Positions 46,110 to 58,803 of a stretch of DNA of 64,000 nucleotides are shown piece after piece. Positions within the stretch are counted from its first letter, which is position 1, and each line of letters opens with the position of its first letter. The DNA is from Brachionus manjavacas. Its lineage: Eukaryota; Rotifera; Eurotatoria; Ploima; Brachionidae. The notes beneath the pieces are model-generated. The model saw only the letters and a program-made list of their open reading frames with translations. It was not told where the DNA came from and made no database searches. Location of the stretch: assembly GCA_019054805.1 (NCBI GenBank), contig JAHQIY010000002.1:4092001-4156000 (forward strand). The letters are read 5' to 3'. The translations under genes and the position numbers were made by a program.

Positions 46110-49100
46110 TTACTTTTTGGCCAAACTCAGGTTGCTATTAGTCAAAGAAATGGCTCGGTACTTTGTGCTCTGGTTTAACGAAGAATCACGTTTCTCGTAA
46201 TTGGACTTATTTTCAAAAGCGTATTGATACACAATGATGACACAATCCTTGCATAGCTCAACAACTCTGTAGCAGCATTTGAGTTCATTCTCACTAATTT
46301 GAAATGTACTTTTATTAAAAATGGACTCCCAAGTTCTTAAATTAAACAAAAAAAAATTCAAAAATTTATTTATAAAACTTTTTGAAAATTTGATGAAAAA
46401 AATTTGCTTACGAGTTAGATGATCCGAAACAATTCCAAAGTCCCTGTCCATGCATCCAAAGTAATCTATTGAATAGCTTGATAAAAATTTTGTAAATCCT
46501 TAAATTTTCAACCGAATCAACCATAAAAACTTTCTGCAAAATGACAATTACATTTGATTTTACAATGTTGATTATTTTTGTTCGTTTGCTATCATCCAAT
46601 TTGACCATCCAATAGTCAGCCAACTTGGGCTTGTATAAGTCTAGTTTGGAATAAATTTTTTGCAATATATTTCGGGTTTGCTGATTTGTTTTACCGGGAA
46701 ATTTAATCTCTAATTGATTTAGTAGCTTTAAACAAGCTACGGTTAATGTAGTTATATTATTGTTTGATAAGTCATCTTGTTCAGGAGTTGAGTCGCGGGC
46801 CTTGAGCGGATTGCTACTACTAGCTATGCTCTGTTTGTTTTGGTGGCGTCGCATTTGTTTCAGCAGTTCTTGCTGTTCTGTTTTATTGGCATTGGCGATT
46901 TCAGACGTTCTATGTTCCAATTCTGTTGATTTTCGTCCAAGTGGTTTAGAAATTTTGGTGTTCATAACAGAATTTAGAAGAGTGTTAACGCGGTTCTGCT
47001 TTATATTTTCTGTTTGCACCAAAGATTTGACAGAAATGCGCTTTCCTGAGTTTAACTTTAAGTCAATCAGATTTTCGTCATTTATGTCCTCATTTCTGTT
47101 TTTGAATGAATCTACGGAAGTGCTACGAGTCTCGCTAAGTCGATCAGTTTTTGGATCTAGATTGTGCTTGTGATAGTGATTTTGATACTGGACATCAAAA
47201 TGCCGACTATGATGATACTCATTTTCCTCATTGTCCGAATTAGGCTGGCTTTCCTCTGTATCACTTGTTATATAATCATCCTTCAAATACTCATTGATTT
47301 TTTTATACTGATCATAGTCGGATTCGTCATAAAATTCATCATCGCATTCGGCCAGCTCATTTAATAATTCATCCTCCTTAAAATTTAAAATTTTAATTTT
47401 TGGTTGTTTTTTTATTTATTTATTTATTTATTTTTCAACTTTCATTTTTTTTAGCTTATTTACTCTATTTTGATTCTTTTTTTTTTTTATCTAATTTCAT
47501 TAACTTTAATTTTATTTTTATTTTATTTTTAACTTATTCTGAAGGAGCTCTAGCTCGGTACAGAAAACAAATAAATAATAACTTCAGTCAAAAATTTTTT
47601 TTTTAAATTTTCAGCATTTAAATTACTTTTTTATAAAAAAAATTTTTTTCAATTAGCGTTTAAAAATTAGATTGTACAATTTATCAATAATGATAATTTA
47701 TGTATAATTGCATTAAACAAAATTAAAGGAAGTCAAAAGATTTTTCAAACTATCCAATATTTTCCAAATCATTATTTTAAGTAAACTAGATCTATTTTAC
47801 ATTCAGCTCTTATATTTTAACAATTACCCAATAATGCTGAATATTTTTTTAATTTAAACAATTATATTTAAGAAAAAAAAATGATTAATTATGAAACAAT
47901 AAAATCCATTTCAACTTTCTATTTATTTTTTATATGCATTTGTAAACACAAAATTTGCACTTAAAATTTAAGATGTTTTTGTTTAAATTTTTTTATTTTT
48001 ATCAGAACGTTTAATTAAAATTTATAAACACATTTATTTTTAAATTCATCTACATCTATTCATCGACTTGCGTTTAAGTATTAATTTCGAGTCAAAATCA
48101 GCTTTTAGATTTTAAAAATTTCCATGGCTTCAGTCGAAATTAATAATATTTTACTTTCTTACCTTGATTTAATTTAAACTTTCTAAATTTTTTTTATCAA
48201 TAAAATTTCAAAGCTTTATTAAATTAATTTTTTAAAATCTTTTGAAAAAAATGAACAAAAAAAAGCTTCTAATGCCGAATTTCAGTAAAATTTAATTACA
48301 AACCAACGTACCTTTATCCTGTCGTAAGTTTTCTTCCATTGAACATGTTTTCCGATCGGATAGAAAAGATTAAAAGCTGTATTTAGTATGTTCAAATAAT
48401 AGTCCATGTCGTATTTGTCATCAATCGGAAAGAGTCGAGAAAAGTTTCCAAGATTTCGATTTTCAAAATCTTGTCTTTTTTGTTCGCGTCTCAATAATTT
48501 AATCTGATCAATCTAAATTAATTTCAATAAAAAAAAAATCTTAAAAATAAAATGCAGATTTTACCAATTCCATTTTTCGTTTTTCTTTTGATTTAAGCTT
48601 TCTAATCACATTCAAATTGGAATTCGAATTGTTATTTGCACTCATTCCAGAAAGTCCTGAATTTAAGCTCCCAGTTGGAAATAGAACTTTTTGTTCAAAA
48701 CTATTGAATTCATTTCTACTCGAATTAAGATTGTAAAGCCGCTTTTTGGTCTCTATTTTTTCCATTTGTTGACTCCGTTGTCGATCAGTAGCTCTCAGAT
48801 GCAGAAGTTCAAATGTATCTACCAGCAAGCGCGTCTTGATGTCAAAGTCAATTTGCTGGCTTGCTCCAAAACTCGGCGATCTGTTCACTTCTATAACCCA
48901 TGGCTTTAGTTTGTCATCTAGCAAAATATCGAAGCCCAAAATCTCATAGCACACACTTTCCGTTCCCGGTATCTGACCAGGTCTGCACATTTTATAAGTA
49001 TGAAACAAGTATGGCTCAGCAACAAGCAATGTTTTTAGAATAATATCCTGAAATTTTTTTTTTTTCAAATTAGACTTTATTTCTTAATAAAATTTACTTG

Positions 49101-50370
49101 AATATTTTTCCATATTTTACTTGAATCTATATTATTCCGCCTAAAGTGGTCAAAAAGATACTTGAGAGATCGTTTTGTGCCGGTCTCCCCACTCGGGTCG
49201 CCCTCATCGAAGTGGCTCTTGTTGCGTTTATTGACCGAATAATTGGTCAAATGCATAAACAAATGGTCAATGTTTGATTCATTTGGTTCTTGGTACTCCT
49301 CAGTGCCTAATCGAACCAAGCCATTATTGAAAATAAAAGCGCGCAAAGGATCACACGAAGTGACCAGAGCGTAAATACGCAAGTCAAATTTAAAACCGTC
49401 TAATAGGTACGGATTTGCTAAGTATTCTTGGACAATAAAATTTTCACTTGGCTGAATTTTTTCAACATTTCGAAAAAGCTTTATGCCGTGACCCATTGCT
49501 CCATTGGACGGCTTCATAATGTAAGTCTTTTTTTTCTGAAATTTTTTCATTTCGTTCGCGTACGCTAGCAAGATTGAATAATCTCCTGGCATGATCCAAG
49601 TTTTGGGAACAAAATCGAATTCTTGTGGCATTACTTTGCAAATTTTTAAAATATTTTTGGCAAGAGCATCTTTGCGAGATATCTCGGACATAGCTGGAAA
49701 ATGGTTGAATCGTTGAAATGACTTGAGCTCCGATACGCCCTCTACACTAACACGTGTGTCGTCCCAAATTAAATTACTAAAAAAATTTTAAATTTAAAAT
49801 CAAGCTCTTTAGGAAGCATTTATTACCAATCGAAGTTTTCATCGGAAGCTATTTTGCATCCTAGAGACTCCAACACATTTCTTACTGAGAAAAAGGCTGT
49901 GTCAAGTTTTTCTTAAGACTAATTTAAAAGTTACTTATTTCAAATTTGGTTCCTGAAATATTAGCTGAAATCCTGTACTTGTGTTTTTTTTTCATTCTCA
50001 GCAAAAAGTTTTTATTTACTCTAGATGAAACCGAATTGCTGACTCTGTCCGCATCTAGAGTTTTCTTTGGTTCGTCAACGTTGTAGTTTTTGCTCAAGGA
50101 CAAATCACTGTTTGGATTTAATTTTGTTTGCCTGGTGTCATTGTCACTTCCAGTGATATTTTCACTATTGGTAACTCGTTTTGCTGTGTTCGAATGAACC
50201 TTTGGCACCGAAAGCTTACCAACATCATTACTTGATTTAAATAATTCCAATTTATTCGGATGGCTCAATGACAACCGATTGCTGGTCAGTTGTGTGAGCG
50301 ATGGCCTCTTTCGGTTCATGCTTCTTGACAAATCATAATCATCAGGCGAATTGTTCATTATTTTTAGCAT
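46110..50370 (-). CDS. TTLL7: TTLL7-type tubulin polyglutamylase, complete
   Basis: Seven exons on the minus strand: 49935-50370, 49827-49884, 49098-49776, 48565-49047, 48312-48512, 46412-47376, 46110-46335. All phases agree; 1015 residues. The N-terminal region ends KYRISANISGTKFEI, then NLIWDDTRVS, FQRFNHFPAMSEISRKD, TYIMKPSNGAMGHGI (ATP-grasp), FKFDLRIYALVTSCDPLRAF, FMHLTNYSVNK, ESVCYEILGFDILLD, KPWVIEVNRSPSF. The catalytic core is intact. The C-terminal half keeps TTLL7-specific parts: ENRNLGNFSRLFP, EDELLNELAECDDEF, LNQLEIKFPGK, FNRLLWMHGQGLWNCF and TWESIFNKS. TTLL7 adds glutamate chains to tubulin, chiefly beta-tubulin, in neurites and cilia (family knowledge). The intron between exons 5 and 6 holds a LINE tail. 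Confidence 0.94.
47403..47582 (+). mobile_element. LINE 3' tail inside a TTLL7 intron
   Basis: TTTTTTTTAGCTTATTTACT near 47447, then TTATTCTGAAGGAGCTCTAG and CTCGGTACAGAAAACAAATA near 47534-47573. This matches the last 130 bp of the LINE at 8.1-9.0 kb closely. It lies in the intron 47377-48311, antisense to the gene. Confidence 0.8.
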
Positions 50371-53023
50371 TTTTTTTATTTACGAAAGTCTGAACAGAAT
50401 CTAAAAACGATTCAAATTTAAATTATTTAAAAATTTACTAAAACCACTTTATTCTCTCGCCATTAACTAATTAAATCAAGTGGGTTATTTCAGAAAAAAA
50501 ATTATACTAATCAATTAAAGTTGAAATCTACTTTTTTTTAAAAAAAAAAAAAAAGAGAAAAATTTTTAGGATTAAATTTTTGAATTTGGAACTTTGTTTG
50601 CCTTTGGTAAAATAAAAATATTCAATCACTCACTCAAGCTGAGCTCTCATTTGTTTTTATTTCTCGCTATTCTCATTCCATTTATTTATGTGAGTGTTAT
50701 TGTTATTTCAAGAGAGAGACAAGAAGGCAATGAAGAAAATATAAAATATAATTGTATAAGAATTTTTTATTAAAATAATAGAAAAAAGCCCATAGTTTTG
50801 TTGCTAGGCAGCCTGAAACTTTTTTAAAAACTTATTTATATCGAAATTTTGTTGCATTATCTTGGATAATTACATTAGAAAGACCCGAATTGTTTATTTT
50901 TCATAATATTGTTTTTAAATTATTTATGTTTGTGAACGTACTAGACTAAATATTTTCATAGAGTGTTCTAAACGGAGACTAGTTAAGTCAAACTCGGCTT
51001 TTGTTCGACTATCATATGATTTTCAAAGCGTTTAAATTAATTTTGACAATCTGTAATTCAAATAAGACGCTAAAGCTTTTAAAAGATTTCTCTGTAGATT
51101 TAAGGATTTAATTTTTTGTTCCAGAAAACATTTCTAAATCACTCACATATTTGAGAACTTAACTTTTTTCTGAAATGCTGACTATGTCTTTTTTATATGA
51201 TTCATTTAATTGGAATTCCAAAACGCCTTAAATGATTTTAATTAAGTATTTTGAAATAAATTTAATTCAAAATTTAAATCGTTAAAAATCTAAAATTTAA
51301 TAAAAATTAATGTTTTTTGACACCTAGAAAATAACTAAATAAAAAACCAAATTTAAAAAAAGATTATCTTGTTTTATTTATGATTATTAATTCTTTACTG
51401 TGATTAATAAAATTAGAATAAAATAAATCTTTTAAAGAACATTTTTATTGGCAAGTCGTGGTTAATTAAAGTAGGAAACGTCTTAGTTGAGCCAAGAATT
51501 TATCTAAATAAAATGTTCCTAAATTAAAAGCTATCGATGCAATTTATTCAAATAATACAATTAATTTATTTGAGCTAAAAATCCAATAAATTTAATAAAT
51601 ACAAGTTTTTTTTTATACTTTGAAATAATAAATTGAAATTATCAAAACTTTAAACAATATTCCCTTGATTTTTAAGTAATACCTTAGACTATAGAATGAA
51701 CTAAAAATTAAAACTGAAAACTTTTTTTTCTTAAAAAACAATTGATTTATTTCTTAATAAGTCATAAAATTTTCTTAAATAAGAATCTATTGATTTATTT
51801 TTAGGAAAGTTAATAAGATATAAATGTTTACTAGTTCATTTTTTGATCTTTTGACGTAATTATTGAAAATGATAATTTTCAAAGATTTAACTTGTGAAAA
51901 TTTTATTCTATCACTCTAACTAGAAATAAAATTTTTTATCAGTTATAAAATTTATTTACTTGAAGCTTAAAAAAGTAAAAAATTTTCATTCACTTAATCC
52001 TACTCACGAGAAATTGAGACTTCTGAGATTAACATAGGACAGAAGCTTATCTTGAAGAGGGAAAAAATATTTTATTAGTTCAGATCTTACTTTATATTAG
52101 AAAAATAAATCTTTAAGCATTAACGAGTGTTTCATTATGATTGTCTTAATTCAAAAAAATGAATGATCTAATTTTCATGGTAATGGGTCCAATCATTAAT
52201 TAAAAAAAAAACAATACTGACAATTTTTTTGCCCATCTAGACCTAAAAAAATTAATGCTTTAGGCACAGCCTATTGACTTTTCATGTTTCATGTTTCACT
52301 TTTAAAATTGTTGCTTAGAAAGTATGAGACATCAAAGTTTAAGTATAACTTTTCATACTGATCAAGTACTAAGTTTTAAGGATAGTCAGTTTTCGAAATC
52401 ATTTAAAAATGTCTAATTTATTTTGAGGATAAAATCAGTTAGCAGAATAATTATCAGCGTGATTAGATCTAAACGCACTGACTATTTTAGATGAATAAGT
52501 CTTCAAAAGGTTAAAAATATTTTCAATCATTTCATGAAAGATACAAGATTTAAGGAAAAGAATTAACTGATTCTTTTAATCTAATTAAGCTAGATTTAAA
52601 ATTTTAAATGCTTGAAATGAAATTTTGCCATTTAGTCGTTAATTTGGTCCAATTTGTGTCGAGTTTAATGTTATATAATTTTTGATTAAAATCAAATATT
52701 TAACTTTTAAATTTATTTTGACAAGAAATAATAAAATTTAGAAGAGAATATATTAGTAGTGATTTATTGACAATTTTTTTATTAGAGTATTTGAAACATT
52801 TTATTAACAGGTGGTTTATTTGTTACCTAATTATTTATTCAAAATCTTTCATTCAAATAAAATGGTCGATTTCTTTTAATAAAGGGTCACAAGTCATCAA
52901 GCTCAATTTCTATAGTAAAATTTTCATAATCTATGCTTAAAATATTTTATTTTACTTTACTTGTATGAAATACTTTTAAAAAAAATTTAAATTATGATTT
53001 TTTTAATCACCTTTTAAATCAAA
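50371..53023. other. Intergenic, 2.6 kb without a recognised gene
   Basis: Between the divergent 5' ends of TTLL7 (-) and the SWEET gene (+). It should contain both promoters. Reading both strands I found only short frames of A/T-biased composition. Confidence 0.5.
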
Positions 53024-53843
53024 ATGATAGATATAGTTTTCTCGGTAGGTAATTTGGCGATAATTTGTACCTTATTTTTGTTCCTTTCGGGTAGTCAGCC
53101 ATGCTTGAAGATTATAAAATCAAAATCAGTTGGAGATATTTCTCCTATGCCTTTTTTGACAGCATTTATAAAGTAAACAAATTTCTGATAATTTGAATAA
53201 TTTTTAATTTTTTCTTTTTAGCTGTGTTATAGTATTTCTTTATGGAGTTTTAATCAAAAACTATCAAATAATTATCATTAATGCCATTGGTTTCAACATA
53301 GAAATAGTTTACATCATTATATTTTTATTTTATGCCCCTAATAAGAAAAAAATAGTCCATCAGACTATTTTTTTGATGATGTTAATACTAACTATTGGAT
53401 TTTATTCATTTATTTATGAGCCAAACTCAAAAATTTCATCCAAATACGTCGGATTCATGGGATCTATTTCCTCAATAATTATGTTTGGATCTCCTTTAGC
53501 TTCTTTGGTAACTAAAATTGTTAGAGATTGGCAAATTTAAATCATGTTTATTTTAGAGAAATGTTATGATGTCGAAAAGTACAGAATCATTATCATTTTG
53601 TTTGTGTGTAGCAAATCTATGCTGTTCTTTACTATGGGCCATTTATGGAATTTTGCTAAGAGATAAATTTATTTATGTAATCAAAACTTATTGTTTTTCA
53701 ATTTTAGTGTTACTTTTATTTTTAAGATTCCGAACATTGTAGGTTCTCTGCTAAGCTTTGCTCAGGTCTCATTATTTGCGAAATTTCCTGCACAGTCAGT
53801 CAATACAAGAAGCAAGCTCAAAACTGATGATTCGGAATTGTAA
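53024..53843 (+). CDS. SWEET-family sugar transporter
   Basis: Exons 53024-53172, 53222-53507, 53557-53676 and 53727-53843; 223 residues, the usual SWEET size. Landmarks: first MtN3 repeat FLFLSGSQPCLKIIKSKSVG, DISPMPFLTAFI, then NCVIVFLYGVLIKN; second repeat MFGSPLASL joined to RNVMMSKSTESLSF, LLWAIYGILLRDKFIY, joined to IPNIVGSLLSFAQVSLF. The two three-helix bundles linked by a single helix are visible as seven hydrophobic segments. SWEETs carry mono- or disaccharides passively across membranes (family knowledge). The gene was missed as a single frame because each exon is short. The exon 4 acceptor (TTTTTAAG) was chosen because an earlier AG breaks the frame. Confidence 0.9.
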
Positions 53844-54319
53844 TGTCTTAAAAATTTGATATAATTATTTTTTAATAATTTTTAATTTTCTTTGGATAAT
53901 TTGTTAAAAAGATGGCCTTAGAACAAATCAATTCTATGAAGTCTATTTTTTTACAATAAAGATTGCTTTTAAAAAATAAAATATTATTCAAACAAATAAA
54001 TCTATACCTCTTAATGAAATTCTGTTTAACTAAGCCTTTTTGAATAACTAAAAATCAACATAATGTCAAAAGTTAAGAAGCCTTTTAACCAATACTTCTA
54101 AAATTAGAATTTCAAGACTAAGAATTTGATAGAATTGTTAGTGAATCCTTGGTAACTATCAAAGTCTTGCAAACAAATTTATTTTTTCAGTTATTTAATT
54201 TTTCTAAATTTTATTTAAATCTAAATTATCGTAAAAGCCTATATTCATAAGCATTTGGCTTATCACAAGCTAATAAATCCAATAAATCTTGTGTGACAAA
54301 TCTTCTTTAAACTGTCGAC
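53844..54319. other. Intergenic, nothing recognised
   Basis: A/T-rich 3' flank of the SWEET gene up to the LINE fragment; no feature supported. Confidence 0.5.
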
Positions 54320-54775
54320 CAGCTGACGTGGTTTTCTTTGACTTTGCAAAAAGCATTTGACAAAGTCTCATTTGAGCTTCTTATCGTAAAACTTAAAGCC
54401 TACAGAATCCCATTATTGGTCGTTAACCTGATACAAGTATTTCTAAGTAAAAGAAAACAACGCGCTGTAATAGGAGAAATTGTATCCGAATGGAAACCAG
54501 TTACTATTGGAGTACCTCAGGATTCAGTTCTTGGTCAACTTCTGATTGTCATCTTTATCAATGATCTTCCCGAAAAATGCAGTTCCATCATGTAAACTCT
54601 ATTCAGACGATACAAAATTCATGAGATCTTCAAATAGAAATGATGATTGGAAATTTCTGCAGCAGGATCTTGACAAGTTGAATGAATGGGCAAATCTGTG
54701 GAAAATGAGCTTTAACGAATTAGACCCAGTCAAGCTAAAATCGATGACTTCATGGATGTTTCATCTATGAATCAT
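54320..54775 (+). mobile_element. LINE reverse-transcriptase fragment, palm region
   Basis: Pieces in two frames: DVVFFDFAK then KAFDKVSFELLIVKLKAY, VTIGVPQDSVLGQLLIVIFI and, after a +1 shift, the LYSDDTKFM box with the catalytic Asp pair, then LDKLNEWANLWKMSFNE. This is the core polymerase of a CR1-like LINE. Frameshifts and truncation show it is inactive. Confidence 0.85.
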
Positions 54776-54944
54776 CTCATTTCTTTATGTATGAAAAATT
54801 TTTTTGGATTAAAACCAGGAAATTTTAATCTTTTTCTCTTCAGAATATTAAAAAATGATTCAATCATGAAAAACTTAGCATTTTCATCGTTGCTTCATTC
54901 TTGAAACATCTCATTAATAATGATTTTATTATTTGGATTAAAGT

Positions 54945-55160
54945 CAAGAATGGCCCAGTCAGTGAGACGGTGAGTTGAAGGCCTGGGCAGTCCCCAGAAG
55001 CGTTTACGCTAGGACTGGGGGGGTCTTAGCTCGAACACTCATCGTCCCACATTCTTTCTCGCCAAACGCACAACCAGTCATCATAGCGATTCAAGTTGTT
55101 TTGGATTGCTCGCAGGGTGCTTCCCTGCTATGACTCAATTTATTATTATTATTAAATAGC
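54945..55160. mobile_element. SINE-like or LINE 3'-UTR segment with an ATT tail
   Basis: About 200 bp that is clearly richer in G+C than its surroundings. It holds a strong hairpin (CCCCAGAAGCGTTTACGC near 54995 with CTGGGG near 55013) and ends with TTATTATTATTATTAAA. Composition, size and simple-repeat tail fit a short retroposon. I could not find convincing Pol III A and B boxes. Confidence 0.5.
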
Positions 55161-55333
55161 CATTAATATAATTTGAATTTTTATTTATTTAGATATTGAC
55201 TAAATATGAGAAAAAAATAACGAAAATTATAAAATCAGCCAGTTTAGAAGAATGTCTTAGTTTAATAGCCGAAAAAGATGAAGCTGATACATCAAATAAT
55301 TCTATAAGGCGATATTTAGTGATAATTCATGTT

Positions 55334-55681
55334 CAGACTTGTTTTTAAGTCACAGTTTTAAGTCAGAGAAATTTAAGTCAAAGTTATGACTTGACTTAAT
55401 TTTTTTATCTTTTTAAGTCGAAGCCAATGTCTTAAATTTTTTTTCAATTTTTTAGTGAAGTTTAGTCAAGTCAACTATTTTTCTGATTTTAAAATTAAAC
55501 TTTTTTTGGATTAAAATAAAAAATCATATTTATTTTTTAGTTTAAAAATCAGAAAATTAGTTGACTTGACTGAACTTCACTAAAAAAAAAATTTAAATCA
55601 TTGACTTGACTTAAAAAAAAAAAAAAAAATTCAGTCATTGACTTGACTTGACTTAAGACTTGTGACTTAAAAACAAGTCTG
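55334..55681. mobile_element. hAT-like MITE, copy 2
   Basis: 348 bp starting CAGACTTGTTTTTAAGTCAC and ending with the matching inverse (GTGACTTAAAAACAAGTCTG). TTCATGTT directly flanks both ends, a perfect 8-bp duplication. It matches copy 1 at 21808-22114 nearly throughout, with an extra A-rich and TTGACTTGACTTGACTTAAG segment on the right arm. Confidence 0.9.
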
Positions 55682-56159
55682 TTCATGTTCAATTATTTAT
55701 CAGTGTATCAGCTCTTAACAAAAGACGTTATTTATATAATTGGATTGCTTATAATGTTCTTTGATTTCAAATTTACTCAATCTAATTTTTGTCTAGTTAA
55801 AGGGCTATTAAGTAATTTTAAAATTAATAAACAAATTTTAGAATCAAAAATTAAGGTCTTTTCAGTTGGAAAAAATGTGAATTGATGTTCGCCTTAATCA
55901 AGTCTAAATTAATTTTAAATTATGATTTTGATTATTAAAATCAGTTGAAAAAAAAAATTTTAAATTTTTGCTTATTATTAACTTAAAATTATTTGAAAAA
56001 TTAAAAAACTATCATTTAATAATTAAATAAATTATGATGTATTAAAAAAAATTTCCATCGATTATTTCCGATGAAATATACTTATTTTCATCGGTGAATC
56101 TAGATGAAATGGTTCCTAACTCATTAATGATTCATCTATCAATCATCATCGATTAATCA

Positions 56160-56750
56160 TCGTTTTCTTTGTGACTGGGGAGTGAATAGTAATGCATTTC
56201 GGAGCTTACAACACGAGCCATTAGTACAAAATTGATGGTCTAAAACTATGCAAGACAACCAAAGAACGTGATCTTGGTAACATCATTACCAACGATCTTA
56301 AATCCAGTGAGCAATCAAAAAAAGCAGCAGCTACGGTTATGATGGTATCCTATCGAATTAAAAAAAAGTAGTTATCTCAATACTCTCCTTCTCAATCTCT
56401 ATAAGTCATTCGTACGATCACATCTCGAGTTTAGGAGAGCTGCTTGGAATCCATACCGACGCACTGACAGTGAAATTCTTGAGCGGGTACAAAGAAAATT
56501 CTCCAAATTAGCTTCAGAGCTCAAGTCTAAACCGTAATTAGGAAGAGGAGTCGCTCTTGGATGGATTTCACTTGAAGACAGAGGTAGACGTGGTGACTTA
56601 ATCCAGCTACACAAGATAAATCATGGCTATGATAGAATGGGTTGGAGCTAATTCATGATAACAATTTCTTGCTGAAAACAAATTAGACAGTCTTGCAGGT
56701 GGCACAAGACGAGACATCATCCAGATTTCTTCAAATTCAAAATTATTTAA
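56160..56750 (+). mobile_element. LINE 3' coding fragment
   Basis: Broken frames on the plus strand read TKERDLGNIITNDLKSSEQS near 56255-56310 and GRRGDLIQLHKINHGYDRMG near 56580-56640, then the LAGGTRRD part near 56690. These are the usual landmarks at the end of CR1-like LINE ORF2. It could be the 3' half of the element whose palm region lies at 54.3-54.8 kb, separated by later insertions. Confidence 0.75.
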
Positions 56751-57648
56751 AAAATTTTTAATATTTTTTTTTTCTTTTTTCTTGATTAACAATCGTTATT
56801 TGAATTTATAATTTTTAAAAAGTAAATAAAATTTATTATAACTCTCTGTTGTAGTTGATCATAAGACTAGAATGAAAAGAAGAGTCTAATGGCAACATCA
56901 ATAATGGAAATATAGTTTGCCATCGGCTGTAGTAAATAAATTAATTTTGTTTATATTTCAATTTTTTAATCAATGAACAAATTTTATCTTTAATTTTAAA
57001 TTTTATTTTTTTAATAAATGACTAAACTTTATTAAACATTAATTGATTAATCAATAATTAAATAGAAAACAATATGAACTTTTATCTGAAGTAATATTGA
57101 ATATATAATCAATATTTTGAAATTTTACAAAATAAAATTTAACTTTTTTTCGCCGTAATAAAATTAAATTGATATTTAAAAATCATTTAAAGCGTTTATT
57201 TGAGCTATAATTTGGATACCTAAATGTCGATTTTAAATTTATAAAAAAAGTATTAAAATAAAGATTTTAGAAGAATCAATTAGGTCGATTAGAGAAAAAA
57301 ATATTTGTTTTTTTTTAAATTAAAATAATGAACATCTTATGTTTAATTTTAAAAAAAATTAAAAAAATCTAATTTTAGAATTTTTATTAAGATTTTAATC
57401 AATTAAATTTTGATCATTTGATTATGATCATGAACTTCAAGCTGCCGAAATCTTTTTTTTAATTTAAATTTCTAGAAAAAAAAATCATAAATATTTTTCT
57501 ATCAAAAAATTGCACAATCTGATCAAAAAAAAATGCATATCGTTTATATTTCTCTTGAGAAAAGAATCAACTGTTTTTTGTAAAGAATTATGACACCCTC
57601 AATTGTTTCCAATACGTCACCCATATTTTTAAATTTTAATTTTTCAAA
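56751..57648. other. Intergenic, nothing recognised
   Basis: A/T-rich sequence upstream of the single-exon gene at 57649. It probably contains that gene's promoter, but no element could be identified. Confidence 0.5.
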
Positions 57649-58674
57649 ATGATTATGATAACTGATGCCTTAAAAATAGCTATTCAAAAGGTTTTTCTAT
57701 CTGTAGTAAATATATTCGTGTTTCGTCACGTATTCAGCCTTACAAAGCAATGGCTAAATGGATTTTTTGCTTTTATAGGCACAATATTCATATCTAATAA
57801 AATCCGAAGTAAGGGATACGAAGTTTATTGCAAGATTAAATTTAAATTTTTTCCAGAATGGGAAAAATTTGAAATTAAATTCGATAAATCAAAAATCGAT
57901 TCAATAAGTTTGATCAGCAATCCAAATAATAAAGAATTAATCGAAAATTTTATTAATACAGAAAAGAAATATTTTCAAAATGATCTATTTAGCTATATTT
58001 TTGGCTCTGCATCCCAAAGTGCAATTTTAAATCTCATTATCATCATTTCAATCGAATACTTGAATTCAAAATACTTCGAGAATATCATTCTATCACTGAT
58101 CAGTTGTGTTGGAGTAGCATTTGTCCTATGCTTTGGAGCCAGCTTCAAGTATTCTTCTATTTTAAGTGACGAATGGTCCGATTTACTGCAAAAATTGGAA
58201 TCAGACGAAATTCAAAACGCTAGTCAAAAATCGAAAAAAATTCTTTTCGTTTATAATAGAGAGATTGGCGAAGAAAAAAGAAAAGAACTTGTTGGCTTAT
58301 GGTGGTGTCATTATGATTCTCATACAAAGTCAATAAAGGTTGAGCTAAAATTTCTTTCTGCTTCTTATTCGCAATTTTTGGCCGAAATAGTGAACCACTT
58401 TGTTTTGGTAAATGTTAATGGCGCAACTAATGAAGAAAGAGAGGAAAGCTCACTTCTAACAAACAATGACCAAGTACAAGCCGGATCTAAAAATGAAAAA
58501 TTTGAGTTTTTGGTACCAGATTATTATGACCATGGATTAGTGTTCTCCAATGCATTAAGAAAATTAGGATTCAAGAAACAAGAATCATGGAAAGAATTCA
58601 AACTATTTCCTTCGGTCGATTTTAAAATTTCTCTTTTTACTAATTTTAATTCCAAAAAAATTAAACCAAATTAG
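57649..58674 (+). CDS. Unnamed membrane protein, possibly with a GNAT-like C-terminal domain
   Basis: A single open frame of 341 residues from ATG at 57649, with balanced composition unlike random A/T-rich frames. There is a hydrophobic or amphipathic N-terminus (residues about 5-48), then a soluble part, then a hairpin of two hydrophobic segments (around SAILNLIIIISIEYL and ISCVGVAFVLCFGASF), then a hydrophilic C-terminal domain with LVGLWWCHYDS, VELKFLSASYSQF and ALRKLGFKKQESW. The last motif and the order of strands recall GNAT acetyltransferases such as the NAT8 group, which also carry a membrane hairpin, but the acetyl-CoA loop is not evident. I do not recognise it firmly. Confidence 0.6.
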   Translation: MIMITDALKIAIQKVFLSVVNIFVFRHVFSLTKQWLNGFFAFIGTIFISNKIRSKGYEVYCKIKFKFFPEWEKFEIKFDKSKIDSISLISNPNNKELIENFINTEKKYFQNDLFSYIFGSASQSAILNLIIIISIEYLNSKYFENIILSLISCVGVAFVLCFGASFKYSSILSDEWSDLLQKLESDEIQNASQKSKKILFVYNREIGEEKRKELVGLWWCHYDSHTKSIKVELKFLSASYSQFLAEIVNHFVLVNVNGATNEEREESSLLTNNDQVQAGSKNEKFEFLVPDYYDHGLVFSNALRKLGFKKQESWKEFKLFPSVDFKISLFTNFNSKKIKPN

Positions 58675-58803
58675 CTTTTTAAGTTGATTAATAAAAAAAT
58701 TTAAATAAGCTATTTTAAGAATACTATTTTGAGTAATTTAACACAAATTCTTTTTAATCTAAATTTAGTAATTTTAAATTTTAATTTTGAATAAAACTTA
58801 AAA

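Noticed and set aside
53703..53726. Earlier acceptor ATTTTAG for the last SWEET exon
   Set aside because: It puts a stop codon in frame; the TTTTTAAG acceptor at 53726 restores the family sequence IPNIVGSLLS.
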